NCBI GenBank assembly: GCA_963791885.1
Contig: CAWBUL010000005.1
Location: 186,001-250,000, forward strand
Source: CAVSUZ01 sp963791885
GTDB taxonomy: Bacteria; Pseudomonadota; Alphaproteobacteria; Acetobacterales; Acetobacteraceae
Direction: 5' to 3'
DNA: 64,000 nt
Every line of letters begins with the position of its first letter. Positions within the stretch are counted from its first letter, which is position 1. Of the stretch, positions 35,901 to 45,326 are shown piece by piece. Below the pieces are notes generated by a model. It saw nothing but the letters and a program-made list of their open reading frames with translations. It made no database searches and was not told where the DNA came from. The translations under genes and the position numbers were made by a program.

Positions 35901-37187
35901 ATGAACGATACTGTCGTCACCCCGCGCCTTGAACGGGCGCTCGCCCGCCTGGATCAGGGGGTTGAGCGTGCGGTAACCGATCTCGGCCGAATGATTGCAA
36001 TCGACACATCATTCCCGCCGGCCGCCGGCTACGCGGCGTTCGCCGCGCTCATGGAGCAGCGTCTTGCGCCACTTGGCTTCACATCGCGACGCGTGACAGT
36101 GCCACCCGAGCTCTGCGGCGCCGGTGGCGAACGGGTCAACCTGATCGCCGCGCGCCGGACCGGAAAACCGGTCTGCGGCCTCTACTTCCACGTCGACACG
36201 ATTCCGCCGGGCGACGGTTGGCACAGGCCACCCTTTGCGCTTACCCGCGCCGGAGACCGCCTGTATGGCCGCGGCAGCGCGGACATGAAGGGTTCGATCG
36301 CCGCGGCAATCCTGGCGATCGAGGCAGCCGACGCCGCCAGCATCCCGCTTGCCTACGATCCCGAATTCCTGCTCTGCACCGATGAGGAAGGCGGCCTCTA
36401 TCCCGGCATCCGCTATCTCGCCGAACAGAACATGATCAGCGGCCATTTGCTGAGCTTCAACGGTAGCGCCGCGCCGCGCATCTGGGCCGGCTGCTTCGGT
36501 AGTTTCGATCTGCTGATCCGTCTGGAAGGGAAGGGCGGTCACTCAGGCGACAGCGACGGAAGCCGCAACGCGATTGAGCATGCGGTTCCTCTCCTCGGAC
36601 GGCTGATGGCACTGAAGCAGGTCGTGGAATCCCGCCAATCACCGCTGCCGCCGCGTCCAGGCAAGCCGCCGTTGACGGCGCGGCTCACCATCGCCGCGGT
36701 GCATGGCGGCGACAAAGGTTCCGCAATCCCGGCGCACTTTCAAATCCTGCTCAACCGCCGCTACGCACCCGAGGAAAACTTCGCCACCGCGCGCAGCGAA
36801 ATCGAAGCGACCGTGGAGGACGCGCTGCGTGACTCGGGACTGACGAAACGAATTGAGCTGCTTGGTCATCTCGCGCCGGTCTCCGATCCCACCGGACCGC
36901 ACTGGCCGCGCTGGCAACGCGCATTTGCCGGCGGCTTCGGCTGGGACCCCGACACGTTTCGCGCCTGGGGTGCGTCCTCATCTTCCGATATGGGCTGGGT
37001 CCAGCAGGGGGGCATTCAGGAGATTCTGCTCGGTGGCCTCGGCCGGCCTGACAATAATGTCCACGCGGCCGACGAGTTCACGACAATCTCCGATCTGACG
37101 GCGTTGGCCCGCAGCATTCTGCTCTATCTCGCGGCGGATTTCGCGCCCGAACGACGGCCCGAAAAACAAGATGGGAGACGGGAATGA
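35901..37187 (+). CDS. M20-family metallo-amidohydrolase/deacylase
   Basis: This 428-residue zinc hydrolase has GLYFHVDTIPPGDGW (metal ligands H and D), GRGSADMKGS (D), CTDEEGG (catalytic and ligand glutamates), GKGGHSGDSDGSRNAIEHAV (dimerisation domain) and PDNNVHAADEF near the end. It resembles ArgE/DapE-type deacylases and carbamoyl-amino-acid hydrolases. No signal peptide is seen. It is first in a coupled operon with the second ABC importer, so it likely hydrolyses an amide bond in the imported compound. Confidence 0.92.
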   Translation: MNDTVVTPRLERALARLDQGVERAVTDLGRMIAIDTSFPPAAGYAAFAALMEQRLAPLGFTSRRVTVPPELCGAGGERVNLIAARRTGKPVCGLYFHVDTIPPGDGWHRPPFALTRAGDRLYGRGSADMKGSIAAAILAIEAADAASIPLAYDPEFLLCTDEEGGLYPGIRYLAEQNMISGHLLSFNGSAAPRIWAGCFGSFDLLIRLEGKGGHSGDSDGSRNAIEHAVPLLGRLMALKQVVESRQSPLPPRPGKPPLTARLTIAAVHGGDKGSAIPAHFQILLNRRYAPEENFATARSEIEATVEDALRDSGLTKRIELLGHLAPVSDPTGPHWPRWQRAFAGGFGWDPDTFRAWGASSSSDMGWVQQGGIQEILLGGLGRPDNNVHAADEFTTISDLTALARSILLYLAADFAPERRPEKQDGRRE

Positions 37188-38740
37188 CGCATCTTTCAAT
37201 TCCGCGCCGAGCCTTTCTCGCAGGAACCGCGGCGCTTGCCGCGTGGCCTGGCCCCGGACGCGCTCAGCCGGCACCTGCACAAGGCGGCAACCTGCGCATT
37301 TCGGTGGACCAGGCGGCGAGCGTACTCAATCCGCTGCTCACCCGCGTCAATCCGGAATACCTGGTGGCGGAGCTGCTCTACAGCGGCCTGACGCGACTCA
37401 CGCAGAAGATGACCGCGGAACCCGATCTCGCCGCGTCATGGTCCGCGAACAACGATCTCACCGAGTGGACGGTCGTCCTGCGCCCGAATCTCGTCTTCCA
37501 CGACGGTTCGCCCTGCACGTCGAAAGACGTCGCCGCCAGCTTTGCGGTCATCCTCGATCCAAAGATGGCATCCCCTGGGCGAACCAATGTCGGTCCCATC
37601 GCAAGCGTCGAAGCGAAGGACCCGCAGACGGTGATCTTTCACCTCTCATCGCCCTACGCCGACATGCCGGTGGCGCTGGCCTACACCAACGCCCGCATCA
37701 TCCCGGCTTCTTACGCCAACGCAGCCGGTATGGAGGCGCTGGCGCGTAAGGCAGTGGGTACCGGCCCGTTCACCCTGGTGTCCTTTTCGCCCGACCGGGA
37801 AATCGTCGTCGCGCGCAACCCGCACTACTACGCCGCGCCGCGTCCCTATCTCGATCGTGTCACGGTCGTGGTCTATCCGGACCCGACGGCGGAGGCATCG
37901 GCGCTGATTGCGGGCGACACCGACCTCATGGCGGCCACCGTTCCTTCGGAATATCGGCGGCTCTCGACCAGCAGCGGGGTGAAGGCGCTGCGCACCCCCT
38001 CCGGCCAGTTCCTCAATGTCAACATGCGCTGCGATCAGAAGCCGTTCGACGATGTACGCCTTCGCCAGGCCCTGGCCCTCACGGTCAGCCGGCCGGACAT
38101 GGTGGGCTTCGTCGCGGACGGGTTCGGCACGCCCGGCAACGACACGCCGATCAGCCCCGCCTATCCGTTCTACGACAATCTTCCGCTGCGTCAGCCCGAT
38201 ATCGCGAAAGCGAAACAGCTGCTCGCTGCTGCCGGTTACCCCAACGGCATCGACCTCACGCTAATCGCGTCGGATACGCCGGCCACACGAACTCAGCTCG
38301 GCGTAGCGATCAGCGCGATGGCGAAGCAGGCCGGGTTCCGCATCAACGTGCAGACCATGCCGCACGCGACCTATCTCGCGCAGGTCTGGAAGAAAGGAAG
38401 CTTCTACGTCGGCTTCTACAACATGCAGGCGGACATGGATGCGATCTACCAGCTCCTCTACACGTCCGACGCCGCCTGGAATGAGACGCAGTGGAACAAC
38501 AAGCAGTTCGACTCCCTGGTTACCGCCGCCCGCCAGACAACCGATGAAGCCAAGCGCCGCGATCTTTATGATCAGGCGCAGGTCCTGCAACACGACCAGA
38601 TCCCCTCGGTGATCCCGGTCTTCTTCGACCTGCTTGCAGCCGAGCGCGACTGGGTGCAAGGCTACCAACTCAATCCGCGCGGTGCAGTGTTTCGCCTCGA
38701 CTACGTGTCGTTAGGAGCAGGGGCGCCCAAACGGTCGTGA
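37184..38740 (+). CDS. Peptide-type ABC solute-binding protein, Tat-like signal
   Basis: This 518-residue SBP_bac_5 protein begins MTHLSIPRRAFLAGTAALAAW, a twin-arginine-like export signal, unlike the Sec signal of the first binding protein. Mature segments include VLRPNLVFHDGSPCTSKDVAASFAVILDP and GTGPFTLVSFSPDREIVVARNPHYY. It overlaps the M20 gene and the next permease by 4 bp each. It should capture the substrate in the periplasm for the downstream permeases. Confidence 0.93.
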   Translation: MTHLSIPRRAFLAGTAALAAWPGPGRAQPAPAQGGNLRISVDQAASVLNPLLTRVNPEYLVAELLYSGLTRLTQKMTAEPDLAASWSANNDLTEWTVVLRPNLVFHDGSPCTSKDVAASFAVILDPKMASPGRTNVGPIASVEAKDPQTVIFHLSSPYADMPVALAYTNARIIPASYANAAGMEALARKAVGTGPFTLVSFSPDREIVVARNPHYYAAPRPYLDRVTVVVYPDPTAEASALIAGDTDLMAATVPSEYRRLSTSSGVKALRTPSGQFLNVNMRCDQKPFDDVRLRQALALTVSRPDMVGFVADGFGTPGNDTPISPAYPFYDNLPLRQPDIAKAKQLLAAAGYPNGIDLTLIASDTPATRTQLGVAISAMAKQAGFRINVQTMPHATYLAQVWKKGSFYVGFYNMQADMDAIYQLLYTSDAAWNETQWNNKQFDSLVTAARQTTDEAKRRDLYDQAQVLQHDQIPSVIPVFFDLLAAERDWVQGYQLNPRGAVFRLDYVSLGAGAPKRS

Positions 38741-39684
38741 GCGCAGGCTGGTTCGCCCGGCGCGTTTTGCTGATCGGCTACACGCTTCTCGTGGTCTCAG
38801 TGGTCGTGTTCGCCATCCCCGAGATCCTGCCGGCCGACGCCGCCGTGGTGATCCTGGGACAGAACGCGACGCCGGCCGCGCTCGCCGCTGTGCGTGCGCG
38901 GCTTGGTCTTAATGATCCAGCCTGGCTGCAATACTGGCATTGGCTGTGGCCCGCGCTGCACGGCAATTTCGGCATGTCGATGCGCACAAATCAGCCGGTA
39001 GGGCCGGAGCTGTTCTCTGCTCTGGGCCGTTCGCTTCTGCTCGCCGGCGGCGCAATCCTTCTCATGCTGCTGATCGCCGTCCCGCTTGGCATCGCCGCCG
39101 CGCTTGGCCGGGGCGGCCCGTTCGATCTAGGTGCCGGCATCGTGTCTTATCTCGGCGTCTCGCTGCCGGAATTCGTCACCGCGACGCTGCTGCTGATCGT
39201 CTTCGCCGACCGGCTCGGCTGGCTGCCGGCAACCGGCTATGTGCCGCTCACGCAGAATCTCGGGCAAGCACTCAGCCACCTCGTTTTGCCCGTGGTGACG
39301 GTGGCGCTGGTGCTGATCGCCCATGTCTCGCGCATGTTGCGCTCGGAGATGATCGACGTTCTGGCGAGCGAATATGTCCGTGCCGCACGCCTGAAAGGAC
39401 TCCCCTGGCGGATCATCCTGTTCCGGCATGCGCTGCGCAACGCGCTGCTGCCGGTCATCACCGTCGTTGCACTCGATGTCGGCTACGTGCTTGGCGGCAT
39501 CATCGTCGTCGAGGAGATTTTCGCCATTCCCGGCATCGGCCGCGCGCTGATCGTCGCGATCGAGGCGCGTGACCTACCGGCGATCCAGGCTGCCGCCGTG
39601 ATCATGGCCGCGACCTATGCCGGCGTGAACTTCCTCGCCGACATTGCCTACGCGGTGCTCGACAAGCGCATCCGTTATGAGTGA
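38737..39684 (+). CDS. Peptide-type ABC permease (DppB-like)
   Basis: This 315-residue inner-membrane protein starts at GTG 38737, overlapping the SBP stop (GTGA). It has the N-terminal helix followed by EILPADAAVVILGQNATPAAL and the coupling loop LASEYVRAARLKGLPWRIILFRHALRNALLPVIT. About six membrane helices are visible. The next permease starts 6 bp downstream. Confidence 0.94.
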   Translation: MSAGWFARRVLLIGYTLLVVSVVVFAIPEILPADAAVVILGQNATPAALAAVRARLGLNDPAWLQYWHWLWPALHGNFGMSMRTNQPVGPELFSALGRSLLLAGGAILLMLLIAVPLGIAAALGRGGPFDLGAGIVSYLGVSLPEFVTATLLLIVFADRLGWLPATGYVPLTQNLGQALSHLVLPVVTVALVLIAHVSRMLRSEMIDVLASEYVRAARLKGLPWRIILFRHALRNALLPVITVVALDVGYVLGGIIVVEEIFAIPGIGRALIVAIEARDLPAIQAAAVIMAATYAGVNFLADIAYAVLDKRIRYE

Positions 39685-39690
39685 CCCCGC

Positions 39691-40521
39691 ATGACCGGGT
39701 GGCCGTACCGCCTGCTGCGTACCTGGCACGGTGCCTGCGGGCTCATCATCCTCGCGCCCATCGTCTTCGCGGTGGTGCTCGGGCCGGCGTTCGCACCGTA
39801 CGATCCCAACGCGATCAGCTTCATGGCGCGCCTCACTCCACCCGCGCTCGGTCATTGGTTCGGCACCGACGAGTTCGGCCGCGATCTGCTGAGCCGCATT
39901 CTGGTCGGCGCGCGGGAGAGCGTCGGCACCGCGGTGACCGCGACCGCACTCGGCACGCTCTCCGGCGCGATCATCGGCACCGTCTCCGCCTATCTCGGCG
40001 GTCGCGCCGACGAAGCGATCATGCGTACGATCGATGCGGTACTGGCGATTCCCGCACTGCTGCTGGCGCTGCTGATCCTTAGTACGCTCGGCCGGGGAGC
40101 CGAGGATGCGACCCTGGCCATCGCTATCGCCTTCGCGCCTGGCATGGCGCGGATCACGCGTAGCGTGGCACTCGCCACGCGGCAGCAGGATTACGTCAGT
40201 GCCGCGATCGCTCGTGGCGAGGGCGGCGGCTGGATCGTCTTCCGTGAAATGGGACCGAACGTCATCGCCCCCGTGGTGGTGGAAAGCACGATCCGCGTCG
40301 CCTTCGCCGTCATGCTGGTGGCAAGCCTGTCGTTCCTTGGTCTTGGTGCGCAGCCGCCGGCGCCGGAATGGGGCCTGATGATCGCGGAAGGACGGGAATA
40401 CTTGCATCAGGCGCCGTGGATGATCGTCGCCCCCGGCGCGGCCATCGCCTTCACCGCGATCGGTTTCAACTTGGTCGGTGATGGTCTTCGCGACGCGCTT
40501 AATCCGCGGGTGGGTCGATGA
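39691..40521 (+). CDS. Peptide-type ABC permease (DppC-like)
   Basis: This 276-residue permease has GTDEFGRDLLSRILVGARESVG, a coupling loop QQDYVSAAIARGEGGGWIVFREMGPN and the conserved SFLGLGAQPPAPEWGLMIAEG end. Its stop overlaps the ATPase start by 4 bp. Confidence 0.94.
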   Translation: MTGWPYRLLRTWHGACGLIILAPIVFAVVLGPAFAPYDPNAISFMARLTPPALGHWFGTDEFGRDLLSRILVGARESVGTAVTATALGTLSGAIIGTVSAYLGGRADEAIMRTIDAVLAIPALLLALLILSTLGRGAEDATLAIAIAFAPGMARITRSVALATRQQDYVSAAIARGEGGGWIVFREMGPNVIAPVVVESTIRVAFAVMLVASLSFLGLGAQPPAPEWGLMIAEGREYLHQAPWMIVAPGAAIAFTAIGFNLVGDGLRDALNPRVGR

Positions 40522-42095
40522 GCCCGGTCCTCGCCGTCGAAAACTACAGCCTCGATTATCTCAGCCACCGGACCGCGATCCGCGTGCTGGACGACGTATC
40601 TCTCACGATCGAAGCCGGCGAAGTTCTTGGCCTGGTCGGTGAGTCCGGCTCGGGCAAAAGCTCCCTCGCCGCCGCTATCATGCGACTTCTGCCCACCAAC
40701 GCACGTGAAAGCGGGGGCGCCATCCGTCTCCGCGGTGACGATCTCCGCGCCATGGGGCCGCGCCAGCTTCGCTCGGTTCGCGGGCAGCGGATCGCCATGG
40801 TCTTTCAGGACCCGTCGAGCGCGCTCAACCCGAACCTGACACTCGGCCGGCAGATCACCGAGGTCCTGGAAGCGCATCGCAGTTTGGCTCCCGCACCGGC
40901 CCGCGAGGAAGCGATCTCCCTGCTGCGCCTGGTCGAAATCAACGACCCAGAGGCGCTGTTCAAGCGCTATCCGCACGAAGCGTCAGGCGGAGAAAAGCAG
41001 CGCGTGGTGATCGCGTCAGCCTTCGCGTGCCATCCGGACCTTATTCTGCTCGATGAACCGACGACCGCGCTGGATGTTCTCACCGGTGCGCGCATCCTTG
41101 AACTCTTTCGCCGACTCAGAACCGAGATCGGCATGGCCGCGCTCTATATCTCGCACGACCTGGCGCTGGTTTCGCGTGTGGCCGATCGGATCGCCGTCAT
41201 CCGTGCCGGGCAGATCGTGGAGGAACAACCGGCAGCGACGATCTTTCGCGCACCGCGCCATGACTATACGCGCCTGCTGGCGGAGGCGGCGCCGCGACCC
41301 GATCGGCGTTTGATCAGCGACCAGCCCGGTACGGAGCCGCTGCTCAACCTTCATTCGCTCGGCGTCCACTATCGCCGGCCCGGGTTCTTTCGCCGCCATG
41401 CGGCAATGGGGGCGGACGACGTCAGCTTCACGATCCACAGTCGCGAAATCCTCGGGGTGATCGGCGAATCCGGGTCGGGCAAATCCTCCCTCGCGCGCGC
41501 CCTTGCCGGCCTCGTCCAATTCGATGGCACGATCCGCTTTACGGGCCGGCCGATCGTGGCGCCAAGCGCGATGGACCGCGCCTATCGACGGGGCGTGCAG
41601 ATCGTCTTCCAGAATCCCGATTCCTCGCTCAATCCACGCCAGCACGTCCGCGACATCCTCGCCCGCCCGCTGCGGAAGTTCGGCGGCTCCGTCGCGGACA
41701 TCCCACGCCTGCTTGAAGAAGTGCGGCTGCCGCCAGGCCACGCCGCACGCTATCCGCACGAGCTGTCAGGCGGTGAAAAGCAGCGCGTAGCGATCGCCCG
41801 TGCTTTCGCCGCGCGTCCGCGTCTGGTCATCTGCGATGAGATCACCGCCGCGCTCGATGTCTCAGTGCAGGCATCGGTGATCGAGCTTCTGCTGGCGCTC
41901 CGCGCCGCTCACGATACCGCCTATCTGTTCATCACGCACGATCTCAATCTGATCGCAGAAATCGCGCACCGCGTCGCGGTCATGTATCGCGGCCGGCTGG
42001 TGGATCTGCTGCCCGTCGCGCGTCTGCACGACGGCGACGTCCATCCCTACACCAGCGCGCTGCTCGCTGCCTCCCCTCCTCCTGTAACGGCATGA
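40518..42095 (+). CDS. Double ABC ATPase for peptide-type import (DppD-DppF fusion)
   Basis: This 525-residue protein contains two complete ATPase modules. Module one has Walker A GESGSGKSS at 41-49, FQDPSSALNP and signature SGGEKQRVVIA. Module two has Walker A GESGSGKSS near 315-323, FQNPDSSLNP and signature SGGEKQRVAIARAFA. This GsiA-like arrangement contrasts with the separate ATPases of the first transporter in the window. It overlaps the permease and the next M20 frame by 4 bp each. Confidence 0.94.
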   Translation: MSPVLAVENYSLDYLSHRTAIRVLDDVSLTIEAGEVLGLVGESGSGKSSLAAAIMRLLPTNARESGGAIRLRGDDLRAMGPRQLRSVRGQRIAMVFQDPSSALNPNLTLGRQITEVLEAHRSLAPAPAREEAISLLRLVEINDPEALFKRYPHEASGGEKQRVVIASAFACHPDLILLDEPTTALDVLTGARILELFRRLRTEIGMAALYISHDLALVSRVADRIAVIRAGQIVEEQPAATIFRAPRHDYTRLLAEAAPRPDRRLISDQPGTEPLLNLHSLGVHYRRPGFFRRHAAMGADDVSFTIHSREILGVIGESGSGKSSLARALAGLVQFDGTIRFTGRPIVAPSAMDRAYRRGVQIVFQNPDSSLNPRQHVRDILARPLRKFGGSVADIPRLLEEVRLPPGHAARYPHELSGGEKQRVAIARAFAARPRLVICDEITAALDVSVQASVIELLLALRAAHDTAYLFITHDLNLIAEIAHRVAVMYRGRLVDLLPVARLHDGDVHPYTSALLAASPPPVTA

Positions 42096-42106
42096 AGGAT
42101 CGTCCC

Positions 42107-43318
42107 ATGAGTCATCAGGAACTGCTCGCCCGCGTTGATGAGAAAGCCTGTCTGGACTTTCTCGCCTCGATGGCGCGCCACAAGAGCTACAGCCAGACCG
42201 AGGGCGAGCGGACGCTTGCCGCCTATATGGCCGAACAGATGACCGCGCTCGGACTCGAAGCCGGACTCCGGCCTGTCGAGGGTGAGCGTGTCAACGCTGT
42301 CGGCACCTGGCGCGGCACAGGCGGTGGCAAGAGCCTGCTCTTCAACGGTCATCTCGACACCAATCCGGTGAGCGAAGGTTGGACGGTCGATCCCTGGGGC
42401 GGCAAGGTGGACGACAAGTTTATCTACGGCATCGGCGTCTCCAACATGAAGGCGGGCGATGCGGCCTATTTCTGTGCCGTGCGCACGCTGATCCAAGCGG
42501 GCGTGCAACTCAAGGGCGATGTCATCCTGACCTTCGTCGTGGGTGAACTGCAGGGCGGCGTCGGCACGCTCGCGCTGATAGAGCAGGGGCTGCGGGCGGA
42601 TTATTTTGTGAATTCAGAACCGACGGATCTTGCGGCTCTAACCATGCACGCCGCTGCTTTTACCTTCGTGATCGAACTCATCGGAAAGACGAGGCATCTC
42701 TCAAAACGAGAGGAAGCGGTGGACGCTATCCTTGCCGCTTGCGATCTGATTCCCCGCCTCGATGCGATGAAATTCTCCAACGCGCCGACGCCGGAGCATG
42801 CGGCGATCAACCGCTTGCATGTGGGCGTTGTCCATGGTGCGCTCGGCAAGGACCTGCATGAGTGGCGGCCGCCGCAGGTGGGAGATTTTGTGCGCATCAA
42901 GGGGTCCGGCCGGTATGCGCCCGGCCAGACCGAGGAAGGTGCGCTGGCCGATCTGCGTGCCGAACTCGACGCGCTGGAAAGACGCTTCCCCGGCCTGAAG
43001 ACAACGCTGACACCCGAACACCAGCTTGGTCGTCCGGCCATGCCCTCCTTCGAAGTGTCGCGAAATAGCCCGATCGTCCGGGCAATCAACGGCGCGTATC
43101 GTGAGGTTCGCGGCGTGGACCAGCCCACGGGCGCGATCACCCCGCCGGGTTATTACGGCACCGATGCAGCGCATCTGTTCCGCAAGGCCGGTATGGAAGG
43201 GATCGTCTGCGGGCCGGGCGGCCGCTACAACACGATGCCGGATGAGCGGGTGGACATCGTCGATTTTATCGACATGGTGAAAATATACATGCTCACAATC
43301 CTGACCATCTGTGATTAG
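42107..43318 (+). CDS. M20-family hydrolase, atypical glutamate motif
   Basis: This protein of about 403 residues has LLFNGHLDTNPVSEGW and GVSNMKAGDAA (metal ligands). The usual DEEGG motif reads VVGELQGGVGT, so one of the two glutamates is replaced. The dimerisation-domain segment is IELIGKTRHLSKREEAVDAI. ATG 42107 has AAGGA 7 bp upstream; ATG 42092 overlaps the ATPase stop and is the alternative. It ends the M20-ABC operon and probably acts on a second amide bond or as a binding or deacylating enzyme of the same pathway. Confidence 0.88.
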   Translation: MSHQELLARVDEKACLDFLASMARHKSYSQTEGERTLAAYMAEQMTALGLEAGLRPVEGERVNAVGTWRGTGGGKSLLFNGHLDTNPVSEGWTVDPWGGKVDDKFIYGIGVSNMKAGDAAYFCAVRTLIQAGVQLKGDVILTFVVGELQGGVGTLALIEQGLRADYFVNSEPTDLAALTMHAAAFTFVIELIGKTRHLSKREEAVDAILAACDLIPRLDAMKFSNAPTPEHAAINRLHVGVVHGALGKDLHEWRPPQVGDFVRIKGSGRYAPGQTEEGALADLRAELDALERRFPGLKTTLTPEHQLGRPAMPSFEVSRNSPIVRAINGAYREVRGVDQPTGAITPPGYYGTDAAHLFRKAGMEGIVCGPGGRYNTMPDERVDIVDFIDMVKIYMLTILTICD

Positions 43319-43391
43319 GGCCGACTCGCAAGTCCGTGTGCTCCGCGGTCGGACGTGCCAGACTGCCTCGTCCATAGACCGCTGAGGCAGG

Positions 43392-45326
43392 ATGCAATTC
43401 CATCTCAACGGGTTCCGGCCCGGCGATCCGAACATCCTCGAAGCTGACGACCGGCATAAGGCGGGGGGCGGAACCGACTCGCTTCCTGCCCATGTCGACG
43501 TCCTCATCGTCGGCTGCGGTCCCACCGGGCTGACCCTGGCCGCGGAACTCGCCGCATTCCCCGACATCACAACGCGCATTGTCGAGCAGAAACCGGGCCG
43601 CCTCCTGGTCGGCCAGGCCGACGGCATTGCCTGCCGCACGATGGAGATGTTTCAGGCCTTTGGCTTTGCCGATCGCGTCATGAAGGAGGCCTGTTGGGTC
43701 AACGAGTTTGCCTTCTGGAAACCCGATGAAATCCATCGCGGGTCTTTGGTTCGGAGCCACCGCGCTCAGGACGTCGAAGACGGACTCTCTGAATTCCCGC
43801 ATGTGATCCTCAATCAGGCGCGCGTGCACGACTTCTATCTCGACATCATGCACAATGCTCCAACCCGCCTCGTGCCCGACTACGCGCGTCGTCTGCTCGA
43901 CCTTGCTATCCCTCATGACGCCCCGGACACACCTGTCACCGTCCGTCTGGAACGCCTCGATCCCGAACATCAAAATAAGGTGGAAACGCTCACCGCACGC
44001 TTTGTCGTCGGCTGCGATGGCGCGCGCAGCGTCGTGCGCCGTTCCCTGGCGCGAGTGTTGCACGGCGACTCCGCCAATCAGGCGTGGGGTGTCATGGATG
44101 TACTGGCCGTTACCGACTTCCCCGATATCCGCCTCAAGGCAGCCATCCAGTCGGCTCACGACGGCAGCGCGCTTATTATCCCGCGCGAAGGCGGATACAT
44201 GTTCCGCATCTATATCGAGCTCGATAGGCTCGCCGAGAACGAACGCGTCACGAATCTCAATATCACGCCCGAGCACCTTGTCGCCGCTGCTCGGCGAATC
44301 CTCCACCCCTACAGCCTTGACGTGAAGGAAATCGCCTGGTGGTCAGTCTACGAAATCGGCCAGCGCCTGTGCGAGCGGTTCGACGACCTTCCGGACGATG
44401 CGCCCGCCGGTGTCTACCCGCGCGTCTTCATCGCGGGTGACGCGTGCCACACACACAGCCCCAAGGCAGGCCAGGGGATGAACGTCTCCATGCAGGACAG
44501 CTTCAATCTCGGATGGAAACTTGCCGCCGTTCTGCGCGGTCTCGCCGCGCCCGAGCTCCTGCGCAGCTATTCCGACGAACGACACGCCGTCGCTCAGGAA
44601 CTGATCGACTTCGATCGCAAGCTCGCGGCGATGTTCAGCGCGCCACCCAAGGACCCCACGAATCCCGACAGTGACGGCGTCGATCCCGCGGACTTGCAGC
44701 ACTATCTCATGCGGCAGCTGCGCTTCACTGCGGGTACCGAAACGTGCTACCGCACCTCAATCATTTGTGGCGCTTCAACCTGGCAGCACTTGGCGGCTGG
44801 CCTGCTCATCGGGAAGCGATTTCATTCGGCTCCGGTCATCCGCCTTGCCGATGCGCGTCCTCTCCAGATTGGCCACGTCGCGAACGCTGACGGTCGGTGG
44901 CGGCTCTACGTCTTCGCGCCGGCTGAGGACCCGGGTACGCCCTCATCCCGCCTTCGCGCACTCTGTACCTTCCTCACCGATTCACCCCAATCTCCGATCC
45001 GCCGCTTCACGCCGCCGGCTGCCGATATTGATGCCGTGATAGACGTCCGCGCGATTTTCCAGCAGAACCATCGCGATCTCGATTTGGCATCAATGCCTTC
45101 TTTCCTTCTGCCCCGGAAAGGACGCTACGGGCTGCACGACTACGAAAAAATGTTCTGCTCCGACCGCAAGCCGGGCAAGGACATCTTCGACATTCGGGGC
45201 ATCAACCGCGATCAGGGGTGTATCGTTATTGTCCGGCCCGACCAGTATGTCGCCCACATACTTCCGCTCGACGCCCACGATGCGCTCGCCGGCTTCTTCG
45301 ACGGCTTCATGCTCTTGCCAAGCTAG
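43392..45326 (+). CDS. FAD aromatic monooxygenase (phenol 2-/3-hydroxybenzoate 4-type)
   Basis: This 644-residue class A flavoprotein hydroxylase has GCGPTG at 41-46, GCDGARSVVRRSL and FIAGDACHTHSPKAGQGMNVSMQD, and a C-terminal thioredoxin-like domain. Start and size fit the PheA/MobA group (phenol 2-monooxygenase, 3-hydroxybenzoate 4-monooxygenase). Which phenolic is used cannot be told. The TAG stop (45324-45326) lies in the CTAG immediately outside the IS701-like element, so the coding end seems intact but its downstream neighbour was displaced. Confidence 0.88.
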   Translation: MQFHLNGFRPGDPNILEADDRHKAGGGTDSLPAHVDVLIVGCGPTGLTLAAELAAFPDITTRIVEQKPGRLLVGQADGIACRTMEMFQAFGFADRVMKEACWVNEFAFWKPDEIHRGSLVRSHRAQDVEDGLSEFPHVILNQARVHDFYLDIMHNAPTRLVPDYARRLLDLAIPHDAPDTPVTVRLERLDPEHQNKVETLTARFVVGCDGARSVVRRSLARVLHGDSANQAWGVMDVLAVTDFPDIRLKAAIQSAHDGSALIIPREGGYMFRIYIELDRLAENERVTNLNITPEHLVAAARRILHPYSLDVKEIAWWSVYEIGQRLCERFDDLPDDAPAGVYPRVFIAGDACHTHSPKAGQGMNVSMQDSFNLGWKLAAVLRGLAAPELLRSYSDERHAVAQELIDFDRKLAAMFSAPPKDPTNPDSDGVDPADLQHYLMRQLRFTAGTETCYRTSIICGASTWQHLAAGLLIGKRFHSAPVIRLADARPLQIGHVANADGRWRLYVFAPAEDPGTPSSRLRALCTFLTDSPQSPIRRFTPPAADIDAVIDVRAIFQQNHRDLDLASMPSFLLPRKGRYGLHDYEKMFCSDRKPGKDIFDIRGINRDQGCIVIVRPDQYVAHILPLDAHDALAGFFDGFMLLPS

